In this document: positions 1 to 10,361 of the stretch, piece by piece
How the letters are laid out: each line of letters opens with the position of its first letter
How positions within the stretch are numbered: position 1 is the first letter of the stretch
Source of the DNA: Chamaecyparis obtusa
Taxonomy: Eukaryota; Streptophyta; Pinopsida; Cupressales; Cupressaceae
Length of the DNA: 64,000 bases
Assembly (NCBI GenBank): GCA_027943335.1
Contig: BSBK01001537.1
Span: 1,072,501 to 1,136,500, forward strand
Direction of reading: 5' to 3'
Position numbers and translations under genes: made by a program
Notes under the pieces: model-generated
The model's input: only the letters and a program-made list of their open reading frames with translations
Databases searched by the model: none
Told to the model about the DNA's origin: nothing

Positions 1-471
1 CCCAACGACAATTCCCTCCAAAGAAGAATCTGAATGATCAGAGATGACTACAGCATCAACTGCCTCTGTAGAATCCACAGTAACTGCTTTGGGAGCCTCA
101 ACCCGGTGATGCTCGACACTACTGTCCTCCAGTGGCACTGAAACATCCACTGAATCTGGTGCAACAAAACTATCATCAGCACTACGGATGGTAATAGCAG
201 GTGCTGAATTAGATAATGGTACATTAGCATCGCGATCAGTGGACGGAGAAAACTCAAGTCTTCTCCCCTGCGAACCCGATGTCAGCCTACTAAAAGCGGA
301 AGTAAAATATCTCGCTGCCCTGTCAACTGTAGCCGGATTCGACAATCTCTCTGCAAGTCGCTGCTGATGCAATCTTAATTTCTCGACACTCTCCACCAAA
401 GCATCTAACTTTGTTCTCTTCCCTCTACTACTTTGTCGACTTCTCGAACTCAACCTCCTGTATCTATCCAT
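1..471 (-). CDS. N-terminal part of the element C protein (open at window edge)
   Basis: From the ATG at 469-471 the minus strand stays open for 157 codons to the window edge. The product starts MDRYRRLSS, is basic for about 25 residues, has a short helical stretch (residues 25-45, LVESVEKLRLHQQRLAERL) and then turns acidic and Ser/Asp/Val-rich. It aligns with the damaged start of the element A protein at 32681 (MDKYRRSSS), with shared blocks such as ATV-RAARY and GRRLEFSP. It lies about 85 bases inside the priming site, where gag normally begins, but I see no capsid or zinc knuckle. Function unknown. It is intact where A's copy is frameshifted. Confidence 0.7.
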   Translation of the reverse strand, partial: MDRYRRLSSRSRQSSRGKRTKLDALVESVEKLRLHQQRLAERLSNPATVDRAARYFTSAFSRLTSGSQGRRLEFSPSTDRDANVPLSNSAPAITIRSADDSFVAPDSVDVSVPLEDSSVEHHRVEAPKAVTVDSTEAVDAVVISDHSDSSLEGIVVG

Positions 472-555
472 GGCTGGGAAATAGAAATACTGATCACTTT
501 GATAATAATCTCATACAAATAATGAAATCAATTCCCACAGGATGGCAAGATCAGA

Positions 556-567
556 GCTCTGATACCA
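556..567 (-). promoter_or_regulatory. Primer-binding site of element C
   Basis: On the minus strand this reads TGGTATCAGAGC, the standard plant primer-binding site complementary to the 3' end of initiator methionine tRNA. It lies one base inside the LTR boundary and so fixes the element's orientation as minus. Confidence 0.85.
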
Positions 568-568
568 C

Positions 569-2318
569 TGTAAAGAACCCTTGCAGGCTCTTAATTTTGC
601 AGTTTAGATTTTTCAAAGAAATCTGAATATCTTGAATCTAATGCTTCTAGAAAATTAATTTTCCCCCAATACTTAGAAATTCTAACTAACAATTACTAAA
701 TTGAGGAATGATGAATAACTATTTCAGATTTAATAATCCAAGCATGGCATTAATTGACCAGTTCTAAAACAAATGCAAATTTCCAGCTTGCACTTGCATA
801 AGAAGTTACATACGTTACCAACTTGCAACCGCTGGGTCTGGTGAAGCGATCTCAACATTCTCACATCAATTTCCATCATTAACGTGCCTTGCAGCACCTC
901 TGTTATTAACCAAGCAGCACACCAATTTGAACGCTAACAGTTCACATAATATGCAGTGACCAAAATATGAAGTTAACGCAACAACCTATCACTTTTCTGA
1001 GACGCCAAAACGCTGATCAAGACATCTGAGTTCCCACACGTGCCAAGCTGTATTACCCAGCTAAGCAAATCGCGGCCAATACAATTTGAAACAGCATCAA
1101 AGCTATCACAGGGTAGCTGAACGCAAATCTGGTTTGATATGATTGCTAACGTGCCATATTCCTTCTCACACAGCCTTGTATACAAGCTAGAACCCAACCG
1201 CAAATGCTGGAAGTTTCCAGGTTGCGTTAAGGAAGAAGATCGACTTTTTCAGCAAATTCAATCACACTCGTATAACTTACAATTCGATAATCCAATCTTC
1301 AGAATTGATGCGAAAACCTCTAGTCACAATTACAATACCGAACCCTTGATTTCAACAGCAAATTATCTTCTCTATTGTTAATCTAAATTCTCCAAAATAA
1401 CTATCTTGCCTGTAGAACAATTATCCAACCCCTAATGTCTGTATCTGAACTTCTAACTTAATGAATTCTTCCAATTATATTACCAGCAACTCAAACCGCT
1501 GAATTAAAATCTTCAACATCAATCCAATTCACAACTTCACCTGTAGAACTTCAAACTCGAGGAATGAAACTTCTTCAATTCAATATACCTCAGCATTGAA
1601 TTGAAATCCAGTAATATCCAGCTGTGAAATTCACCATTATCAGACAATGGCTCAAATCACCAGAAAGAGGAATCAGTCCTCAAAACCCTAGCCAGGGCAA
1701 ACCTTCACAGACTTCAAAATAATAATGATTGCAGAAAGAATGAATGAAAGTGCTTTTTCGTGCAAAATATATAGCTTTTTCGAAAAAGCACTTTTTTTAA
1801 TATTTCCCTTAATTGGCTTTAATAAATACTCCCACTTTATAATATAATATTATAAAGCCGTTAGTTATAAAATTAAATCAATATAATTTAATTTAATAAC
1901 GCCTTTAAAATAAAAGCCACAGAATCATCTGCATGCAATCATCGAACTTCTGACAAGGCACTAGGACCAACTGCCCAACCAAAAATAGATACTGCCCTGC
2001 CAGAAATAGCCACTGCTAAAAATAGACTTACTATAAATAGTAAGTCTCTCAAACTGGAGATTCACTGAAACTGAATCCTGAGATATTTGACGCTTCGTGT
2101 AGACACCCTACCAATCCTGGCCATACCAGAAACCCCACTTACTAAAAATAGGAAGTTGGCCAAAATCACCCGAACGAAAAGTAGATATGATAAACTGAAC
2201 CTCCAGAATGGGATCCCAATACTGGCTTCGACGTCTCACCCCCTCTAATCACCTGATTAGCCTGTGAGGGTCGCAAAACCAAGCTAATCCCATAAGTCTA
2301 AAAATAGGGGACATTATA
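569..2318 (-). repeat. 5' LTR of element C
   Basis: In minus orientation it begins with a mutated terminus (TATAATGTCCCC, expected TGTAATG) and ends TTCTTTACA. The first part matches the LTRs of element A (31049 and 35808), including the phrase ACTTACTATTTATAGTAAGTC. At about 1,750 bases it is longer than A's 1,535-base LTR, so it is a diverged relative. It interrupts the 5' LTR of chromovirus D: the flanking bases from 2319 continue the sequence seen at 9680-9700 in D's 3' LTR. The ORFs inside it are not genes. Confidence 0.8.
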
Positions 2319-4039
2319 GTTTTCCTAACGAGTATTTATGCCCGGCGTGTAGGTTGGATTTAATATGTTAAGTTTTAATATTTGATTTGTATTTGCGAAT
2401 TGCGGTTGGGATTCTGCTAGCTGCCATTTCGGAGGTGAGAGACTCTCCCTATTTGGTATTTGCAGTTTCGGTGGGATTCAACCCTCACCCTATTTTGTTT
2501 TGTTCTCTGATTTTTGGATCTGGCAAATCTGAAATGTTATATAATTATATTATTGTTTCTCCTTGCAAATACTTGTTCCAATATTATCGAGTAGTGGAAG
2601 TTTATTTACATAAACATCTTAGTTCAGCCTCTGGAAGAAACACTAAGTGGATCTGTGTGCGTCTAGGGACGGGAAGCCGACTTTCAACAATAACTGTACG
2701 GACTTCTTAACACTGTATGGCCTGAGCAAGATACTGTACAAAATTCCCACCCATGCGGCCTCGGGCGCAAACACCGTATGACACTTCCAATACCGTATGA
2801 CCCCAACAACATCCACCGTACGGTACTTCCCATACACACGACTTCTGATACAAACACCGTACGACGTACGACCCTCAACAACTTCATACCCTACGGCCTA
2901 CCTGCTCTCTTTGTAATGACCCTTACTGTAAAGGCCACTAAAAACTCTAATGCTGGACTGTGACAATTCGTCAAACACTTGGCAAGCAACTGAATTGTTT
3001 GTTTGAAATGTGGTGTTTCAAGGTAATAGTTGTTGGGCAACAAATCCACAATATATATATATAATATAACAATGCCAATTGCAATGAAATGTAACAATAC
3101 AAATGCTGACTTCTATAATAATTTTCAGAATATCAAAGAGTTGGCACCAAGAAACTACAATGACCAAAATAGAGTTCTAATGTCCAATGACGCCAGTGGA
3201 TTATGAACCCTCAAACTGATTACAAACTGCAAACTATGACATTGACTGAAGTCTGAGAGTATAAAGGACTGTTACACATTACCCATGAACAATAATAGGA
3301 CTCCTAATGCAATAACCTCAATGCCAAATGTATCATGAGGTTCCCAAAATCTGATCACAATGCAATTATAGCAATGACTGTTTTCAAGACTGAATTCTGA
3401 AAGTATAATGGGCAGTTACAGTTATGACAACTTCAGATTTCAATTCCATGAACTATGGTAATGACAAACCATACCATGCACTCTATCCCAATGCACTTTC
3501 CTTGCTATGTTTATACAATTACAAACAATGTGAAACAGTGACTGATTTACGACAAATTCTGGACTGATACACAGTGACTGTACATATGCAATTTTATACC
3601 ATTTTGGCACCAAAACATTAACACCAAACAATGTATAAAAACCTGGAAATCGCTGTGCTTGTTTGTTGACAAATGCTGGAGAATTGATGACTGTTCTGCA
3701 ACCAAACTAAACCCCAAATGCTGCTGCTGTGCCTGTCCTGGTACAGGCCGTACCTGGGCCGTACAGTACGGCAGCTGTACAAAATTCTGAGCAAGGTGAT
3801 AGCTGCCGAAAATGGTATGGAAAGAATCGCCTAGGGTTAGATAATAACCCCTCAAATGCATAAAATCAAACTCCTAGTAGTTTGATAGATATGAGCAAAA
3901 ACTTGAGTCTCAGACCCTGATATGAACTTCACTAAAAATGCACAAAATGATCTCCAACACTTATCAAACTGATTCACCAATTAAGTTATGAATTCCAAAC
4001 CCTTATTCAACCAGTTACAAACCCTCAATATCAATTTTT

Positions 4040-4175
4040 CAGGTCTGCTTTTTCGGACTGCTTTTTCGGGTCTGCTTTTTTCGGACTGCTTTTTCGGATT
4101 TGCTTTTTCGGACTGTTTTTTCGGACCTGCTTTTTTGGACTGCTTTTTCGGATCTGCTTTTTTCGCTTGCTTTTT
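4040..4175. repeat. Tandem array of a 14-16 base unit
   Basis: About nine imperfect copies of a unit like CGGACTGCTTTTT follow each other inside solo LTR F. The array gives matching low-complexity ORFs on both strands (Phe-rich on plus, Lys/Pro-rich on minus), which are artefacts of the repeat. Confidence 0.85.
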
Positions 4176-4549
4176 CTTCCTCTTGCAACCAAAACTCAAA
4201 CCCTCAAGTAAATTTGAGGATTCCAAATAAGCTCAACATGAAATGGCTAAATACCACTTCCAATGTGCAACCCTTCAGAAGATATCTCACTTCCTCAGTT
4301 ATGCAAATCCAAGGGAGTTATCATTCCCAAAGATCTAATGAAAAATTTGTAGACCAAATGACTACAAATTGCTCCAATATGGAAAAATAGAAGAATCCTC
4401 GAATCAGCTTGTCCAAATGAAAGCCCAAGCCCTCTATTTATTTTTTTCCTTGAGAAGTTGCTAGAACTTCTAGAAACATCCAATTATAATGTACTTTATA
4501 ATAAAATAACATTATAATAATAAAGTACCTTTCTCAACTGAAAATTATA

Positions 4550-4705
4550 ACAATGTAAGCCCAAATGTCTCATAACTGAATGTAGGCCCAACTACGACTG
4601 AACGTAGGCTCAAGACTGAACTTAGGCTCACTCTGGATGTAGGCTCCACTACAACTGCATGTAGTCCCAAACTGGATGTAGGCTCTACCGAATGTAGGCT
4701 CTGTT
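4550..4705. repeat. Array of ATGTAGGCTC-like motifs
   Basis: The phrase (C)TGNATGTAGGCTC recurs at irregular 15-30 base spacing about seven times near one end of solo LTR F. It is unrelated in sequence to the array at 4040. No function is evident. Confidence 0.65.
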
Positions 4706-4933
4706 AGCAATATGCAATCAACTGATCTCCAAATGATCACGAGACGACTCTCTCCTCATCGCTATCAGTCTACGAGAGCCCGTGATAGACTGATCCCGCA
4801 CGCCAAATGATGTTAGCCAAAATGGGGACATGACACTCTTCTCCTCCTTCGTACGGTCTAGATTGGGTTGTGTAGTGGTCACGTGGGAACTGGTATAGTG
4901 TTTTCCTATGAGGTTTCAAAGGGAATATTACAG

Positions 4934-4945
4934 TGGTATCAGAGC
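4934..4945 (+). promoter_or_regulatory. Primer-binding site of chromovirus D
   Basis: TGGTATCAGAGC, an exact match to the usual plant initiator-Met site, one base after the 5' LTR end. Confidence 0.9.
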
Positions 4946-5022
4946 TGATGATTCTGCCAGCTTGTGGGTAGTGAATGCAAGTTTATACCAAGAAGAAGAG
5001 AATATATCACTCAGTTGGAAGA

Positions 5023-6600
5023 ATGGCAGACCAGCAAGATCCTGCCGCTGAAGTCATGACTCTATTGAGAGAATTCACTAGGAACCAAGTACAGATAAAT
5101 GACACTCAGCACCTCATGGAAGAGACACTGCGAAAATTGGCTGAAGGAAAGATATCTGCTGAACAAAGTGACAATTCTGTCTCAGGAAGGGAAAATCCCC
5201 AAACCGTATGCGACTTTCTCTCCACGGGAGGAAGATCAGCACAGAGAGCAACCAACTTTCCAAGAAGTGTAGGATCAACTTCGGGAAGATTGGAGGAACG
5301 CAAATATGGAAGGAGACATATGCTACAAAGATTATGCTGAGCTGAGAATGAGGTACTCCGGCGGAAACAAGTGTAGTTAGCATAATGAGGATCTTAAACG
5401 AAAGATTGGCAAGGTTCACCTGTCATCCTTTGATGGGTTTGGATCCATCACAACTCGAGCATGGGTGCAAAAGGCAGACACATATTTCTAGCTCAACCCT
5501 ATGCCAAAGGATGAGGCCATCAAATTTGTTGCACTGCATGTGGAAGGGTAGCCCACGATTGGTGGCATCATGGCATCGTTACTCTTGGCCAAGATCAAAT
5601 AAATTCCTACGCTGAATTCACTGAGAGACTGACAAATCGTTTTGATAGAAGAGATCCAGAACTGAATTTCAAAGAGTTGGCTCAGTTGAAGCAATTTGAC
5701 ATAGTCGATGGATACATAACGGAATTTCAGAGAATGTCTTGGTAACAAATATTTCAGAAAGACGTTTGGTGGTACTATTTATGGATGGGTTGACGGAACC
5801 TTTGAAGGGTTGGGTGAAGGGATTCAATCCCATCACACTCACGGAGGCAATTAAGAAGGCATGCGACATGGAGACATCCTCTTCTTCTTCCACCAAATAT
5901 TACTTACAGTCCAAACCACCTTTTGCTCAAAGGGAGAAAGACAACAGACCCTCACTTAGGAAGCCCCCGTTGGATGAGACAACTAGGGAGGAACTCAGAA
6001 GGAAGAAACTTTGTTTCAACTGTAAAGAGCCATGGGTACCGGGACATCGATGCCTTGGCAAAGGAAAAATCCATTACATTGAGGTATTGTCTGATGGCGA
6101 GGAGGAACAGGGACCGGAAGCTGAAGGGGATGAACAACACGTTTCTGAGGAGGTAAACATCAATCGCGCAGAAAGAATAGCCACACTCTTGAAGAGAGGA
6201 GGCATCATTGCTACTCTGGCGGGAACTCCAACGTGTACTTTATTCCGGGTACGGAGTTCCCTCCAAGGGCAATGGGTCGTGGTCATGCTTGACAACGAAG
6301 CCACACTCAACTTCATTAACTCATCACTGGTGAGTAGGAGTTTGTGCATAGAGGCACACCAGGGATTTGACTTCAAAGTGGCAGAAGGAAACCTGTTAAA
6401 ATGCACCCACTTAGTTCCGTAATTGAGCATCACCATGGGGAATCACACAGTGATGAATGATTTCTTCGTAGTCAATTTGGACAACATGGAAGTCATTTTT
6501 GGCATTCAGTGGATGGAAACATTGGACGAATACACACAAAGTTTCAAATGAATGGAGTTCTCCTTTGAGGTGAACAGAAAAAAGATTTTGCTGAGAGGGA
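5023..6600 (+). pseudogene. gag: Ty3 gag-nucleocapsid-protease of chromovirus D, broken
   Basis: The likely start is ATG at 5023 (MADQQDPAAEV). The first frame is lost near 5190 and the capsid continues in other frames. Gag capsid signatures include FKELAQLKQF and ITEFQRMS. The best-preserved piece is 5739-6422, with RRLVVLFMDGL, GWVKGF and a zinc knuckle CFNCKEPWVPGHRC at about residue 92, of the type usual in plant chromoviruses. The protease follows without a break, but the expected active-site D-S/T-G reads LDNEATLNF at about residue 183. Further stops lie at 6419 and 6549. Gag packages the RNA and protease cuts the polyprotein; this copy cannot do either. Confidence 0.85.
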
Positions 6601-6752
6601 TGTCGAATGGAGGGCCGAAGGAAGTTTCACCCCGACGGATGGAAGCAATCTTCACACACGACGACATGGTCTGGGCCGCACACTGTTTTGCCTCAACAGT
6701 ACCTATACAGGGACAAAGAACTAACCACTAGGATGAAGAGCTTCGTACGGTT

Positions 6753-8036
6753 TTGGATAGACATCACCAAGTCTTCGCCGACATACCACCAGGCATTCCA
6801 CCACACTGGGGGTTTGAACACACTATTGAGATGGAGACTGGCGCCAAACCGGTTATCACTGTGCCATACCACCACCCTAAGAGGCTAAAAGATGAGATTG
6901 AAAAAACAATACAGGAACTTCTTGACAAAGGTTGGATCAGGCCCAGTTCTAGTCCTTTTGCATCATCGGTAGTACTGGTTAAAAAGAAGGATGGAATGTT
7001 GCGAATGTGTGTATACTAGCGCATGCTGAACAAAAAGACCATCAAGAACAAGTACCCAATTCCCAGGATTGATGAATTGCTGGATGAGTTACATGGTGTC
7101 GTCTATTTCTCCAAAATAGACCTTCGTTTGGGGTATCACCAAATCCACATGAGGGAACAGGATGTGGTGAAAACAACATTTTGTTGCCATTACGGGCATT
7201 ACGAATTTTTGGTCATGCCGTTTAGATTAACCAACGCTCTAGCTACATTCCAATCTGGCATGAATCACATTTTTAACAAACAGCTGCGTAAGTTCTCGTT
7301 GGTATTCTTCGATGATATACTAATCTACAGCAAGACATGGGAGGAACACTTAAGGCATTTGTAAGAAGTGCTCGAGATTATGAAGTCACAACTTTTGTTC
7401 GCGAAAAGATCCAAATGTGAATTCAGGATGACAGAGATATTATATTAGAGGCACATTGTCAGTAGCCCAGGAGTTCAGGTACATCAAGGGAAGATTCAGG
7501 CTATCTTGGATTGGCCACCTTCGAAAACTCTTTCGGAACTATGTGGATTCTTTGGATTGTGTACTTACTACAGATGGTTCGTGAAGGGGTTTTCACAGCC
7601 CCGCGCGCCACTCACCGATCTGCCAAAGAAGGGGTCTTTCCAGTGGAATGAACGGGCACATCAGACTTTTGAGAAACTCAACAAGACCACGAGTTCATGC
7701 CTGGTCCTTGCACTCCCAGATTTCACTCGACCTTTCATCTTGGAGTGAGACACCTCCGGAGAGGGTATTGGGGCCGTGCTGATGCAAGACTGGCACCCAA
7801 TTGCTTTTGAAAGTCAGAAGCTCTCAGGGGCCGAAAGGTTGTATTCCATATACGACAAAGAAATGCTCACCATCATGCATGCCTTGACAAAATTCAGGCA
7901 CTACCTCATCGGAGCCAAGTTTGTCGTCCGTACAGATCACAACAGCCTCAGACATTTTCTAGAACAACGGGAATTGAATGAGCGACAACAAAAATGGGTA
8001 AGTAAAGTACACGCTTTCGACTTTGACATTATGTAA
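6753..8036 (+). pseudogene. pol: Reverse transcriptase-RNase H of chromovirus D
   Basis: A single frame runs through the whole span, broken only by in-frame stops (about 7017, 7362, 7445 and 7746). Visible Ty3 motifs are the primer-grip region [38 protein letters not shown], and the catalytic box FFDDILIYS near 7310. These are followed by the thumb/connection (GFFGLCTYYRWFVKGFS) and RNase H (DTSGEGIGAVL, AFESQKLSGAERLYS, TDHNSLRHF). Order and spacing are normal for a chromovirus. Confidence 0.93.
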
Positions 8037-8930
8037 AAGGAAAAAATAATGTAGTTGCTAACGCTTTGTCAAGAAAGTCGGCCATATATTCCTTATCTCA
8101 GATATTAGCAGATTGGAGAGCACATTCGTTGGTCGAATACTCCAAGAACACGCTCGCATGCCAACTCCTAGACAAAGAAGTATAGGACGTCAGGTATAAG
8201 GTGGTTGATGATATTATTTTCTATAAAGGCAAAATTTATTTGGTACCTAAATCCAAGTTGAAGAAGAAAATCTTGAAAGAGATGCACGACTCGCCTCTAG
8301 CTTGGCATCAAGGATAGTTGAAGACCTACAGACAGATCAGGGAAAGGTTCTCCTGGAGGGGCCTAAAGAATGATATATTATAGTATGTCCGGGAATGCTC
8401 TACCTGTCAACAAAATAAATCCGTCCATACTCTGCCGGCAGGTTTATTTCAACCATTACCAATTCCGGATAAAAAGTGGGATAGTATCTCAATGGATTTC
8501 ATCTCCGGGCTCCCTAAGGCACAGGGGAAGGACTGCATCTTTGTGGTGGTTGACAGATTAGCCAAGTATACACATTTCTTTGCTGCTTCAGCAGAGTTTT
8601 CGGCCTCACAGGTGGCAGACTTATTCTTCCGAGAGGTGTTCCGCTTGCACGGGCTCCCTTGAAACATAGTCAACGACAGAGATAGCCGCCTCCGCAGTAA
8701 TTTCTGGAAAGAATTGTTTCGACTAGCAGGGACAGAGTTGGCGCCAAGCACCGATTACCACCCCCCAGACCGACGGACAAACAAAGATTGTGAACAAATG
8801 GCTGGAAGGCTACCTCAGAAACTATGTTTCAGCACAACATAGGGCATGGATCAAATGGCTACATCTAGGAGAGTACTGTTATAATACCACCTACCACATG
8901 TCCATTGGAATGGAACCTTTCAAAGCTTTG
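8034..8930 (+). pseudogene. pol: Integrase core of chromovirus D
   Basis: The frame shifts at about 8034 after RNase H, then reads NNVVANALSRK and an HHCC zinc finger (MHDSPLAWHQ ... CSTCQQNK). The catalytic core has DFISGLP and NDRDSR holding the two Asp. An extra C in the C-run at about 8760 shifts the frame. In the displaced frame, the usual DGQTE reads DGQTK, so the catalytic Glu is Lys. Stops also occur at 8189, 8317, 8380 and 8660. Dead copy. Confidence 0.9.
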
Positions 8931-8953
8931 TACGGGTATGACCTCCTTCATTA

Positions 8954-9487
8954 GTGGACTTGGCTCTGGGTAACAGTCATGCGTCGAAGGCCAAAGACTG
9001 GTTGCAGGAAGGAATAGATATTTTAAGATCCCTAAAAGAAAATCTCCAACGGGCTCAGAATCAGCAGAAAATGTATGCTGACAAGCACCGAATCGAGAGG
9101 AGTTTTGAAGTTGGGGATTTGGTATACCTCCGACTTCAACCGTACAGACAGTCCTCTTTGAAAGCTTCCGGTAAGGAGAAGCTGAGGCCACGCTTCTACG
9201 GACCCTACCGTGTGACTAGGAGAGTGGGTGAGGTTGCATATGAATTGGACCTACTTGAGGGAAGTCGAATCCACGACATCTTCTACGTTTCTTGCCTAAA
9301 GAAAGTCGTGGGTCAGCAAGTGACAGTCTCCACAGACCTGCCACCCCTCGTTGACGGAGGAAAATTAGTATTGGAACCAGTAGGAATCGTTGACAGTCGG
9401 GAGAAAAGATTGACATGCACTATCAAGGAATTTCTTGTGCGTTGGAAGGATCTACCCCTTGAAGACGCCACCTGGGAAGACGAATAG
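8954..9487 (+). CDS. pol: Integrase C-terminal domain and chromodomain of chromovirus D
   Basis: A 177-codon open stretch. It contains the linker before the C-terminal domain (QNQQKMYADKHRIERSFEVGD), the GPY/F motif (RPRFYGPYRVTRRVGEVAYEL, in two parts), and the post-domain signature IHDIFYVSCLKK. It then has a chromodomain end EFLVRWKDLPLEDATWEDE with the expected aromatic residues. A TAG at 9485 cuts the last residues, but the frame continues ILEHPS to LEDKQYW and into the polypurine tract. The chromodomain classifies D as a chromovirus; it normally targets integration to marked heterochromatin. Confidence 0.92.
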   Translation: MDLALGNSHASKAKDWLQEGIDILRSLKENLQRAQNQQKMYADKHRIERSFEVGDLVYLRLQPYRQSSLKASGKEKLRPRFYGPYRVTRRVGEVAYELDLLEGSRIHDIFYVSCLKKVVGQQVTVSTDLPPLVDGGKLVLEPVGIVDSREKRLTCTIKEFLVRWKDLPLEDATWEDE

Positions 9488-9510
9488 ATTCTGGAACACC
9501 CTAGCCTGAA

Positions 9511-9546
9511 ATTGCTTGAGGACAAGCAATATTGGGACGGGAGGAT
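9511..9546 (+). promoter_or_regulatory. Hairpin plus polypurine tract of chromovirus D
   Basis: ATTGCTTG (9511-9518) and CAAGCAAT (9523-9530) form a perfect 8-base stem with loop AGGA. The tract ATTGGGACGGGAGGAT follows and touches the 3' LTR at 9547. The polypurine tract primes plus-strand synthesis. The hairpin overlaps the last chromodomain codons (LEDKQ) and recurs in elements A and B. Confidence 0.75.
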
Positions 9547-10074
9547 TGTAATGTCCCTGTTATTAAATGAATAATAAAACTTTTGTATTTGGGTTCCGAT
9601 CGATTTAGTTTATCTTGGGCCCATTTTTATTTGTTGGCATAGGTGTAATTGTCGTCGTCGGCTCTTTTGTGCACTCTTGGGAGTTTTCTCGACAGGTATT
9701 TATGCCCGGCGTGTATGTTGGATTTAGTATGTTAAGTTTTAATATTTGATTTGTATTTGCGAATTCCAGTTGGGATTCTGTTGGCTGCCATTTCGGAGGT
9801 GAGAGACGCTCCCTATTTGGTATTTGTAGTTTCGGGGGGATTCAACCCTCACCCTATTCTGTTTTGTTCTCCGGTTTTCGGATCTGGCAAATCTGAAACG
9901 TTATATAATTATATTATTGTTTCTCCTTGCAAATACTTGTTCCAATATTATTGAGCACTGGAAATTTATTTACATAAACATCTTAGTTCAGCCTCCGGAA
10001 GGAAGATTAAGTGGATCTGTGCACGTCCAAGGACAGAGAGCCGACTTTCAACAACCACCGTACGGACTTCTTAA

Positions 10075-10317
10075 TGTTGTCGGGTAAATTGGGATTAGTT
10101 AGACGGTTGGACTCCGAAGGCGTTACAAGGATGTGACGGTTCGCCTCGCACCCCTTCGGAGATTATATGTATGAACTTATTCGTTTGTTGTAGACACGAT
10201 TGTGATATACGGAACTCTTATGAATATATGAATGCAATAGCCTATTATATCATATGTTGAGTACTTGAATATTTAATTGTGTATATGCATCTGTCTGTTA
10301 CCCCATGAGGGTAAACA
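10075..10317 (+). repeat. 5' LTR of element E
   Basis: Starts TGTTGTCGGGTAAATTGGG and ends GGGTAAACA. It contains a 9-base perfect inverted repeat CTCCGAAGG (10112-10120) and CCTTCGGAG (10153-10161) that could fold as an RNA stem. Confidence 0.92.
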
Positions 10318-10319
10318 TT

Positions 10320-10332
10320 TGGTGTCGCTGCC
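10320..10332 (+). promoter_or_regulatory. Primer-binding site of element E
   Basis: TGGTGTCGCTGCC lies two bases after the LTR. It resembles the TGGCGCCGTTGCC-type site used by Tat/Athila Ty3 elements with two or three substitutions, and differs from the initiator-Met sites of the other elements here. The exact tRNA was not checked. Confidence 0.65.
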
Positions 10333-10361
10333 TAGACGCACTTGGATCGCGAGTAGACATA

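Larger units (their letters stand above)
2912..4835 (-). mobile_element. Solo LTR F with target duplication CTCTT
   Basis: The insert begins TGTAATGACCC and ends GGGGACATGACA. Perfect 5-base duplications CTCTT lie at 2907-2911 and 4836-4840, and the uninterrupted sequence is seen in D's 3' LTR around 19970-19985. In minus orientation it starts TGTCATGTCCCC, like the other LTRs of this chromovirus group. There is no internal domain, priming site or coding region, so a solo LTR is the simplest reading. It contains two short-period repeat arrays. Confidence 0.85.
2319..4932 (+). repeat. 5' LTR of chromovirus D, interrupted by solo LTR F
   Basis: Bases 2319-2911 and 4841-4932 match D's 3' LTR (9690-10074 and 19752-20070). 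The first part of this LTR lies outside the window because element C split it. The LTR ends ATTACA at 4932, directly before the priming site. Its right half is full of CGTACG, CGTATG and GTACGG motifs. Confidence 0.85.

Noticed and set aside
2387..2710. 107-codon ORF, with a twin at 9751-9954
   Set aside because: Lies in the two LTR copies of D; repetition is due to LTR identity and it has no domain.
3981..4230. ORFs on both strands rich in Phe or in Lys/Pro
   Set aside because: They are readings of the 14-16 base tandem array in solo LTR F.
4934..4945. tRNA-like matches at several sites
   Set aside because: They are primer-binding sites of 12 or so bases next to LTRs. I saw no full tRNA cloverleaf anywhere.
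10128..10152. GGTTCGCCTCG in E's LTR as a polymerase III box B
   Set aside because: Only a partial match and no box A at proper spacing.
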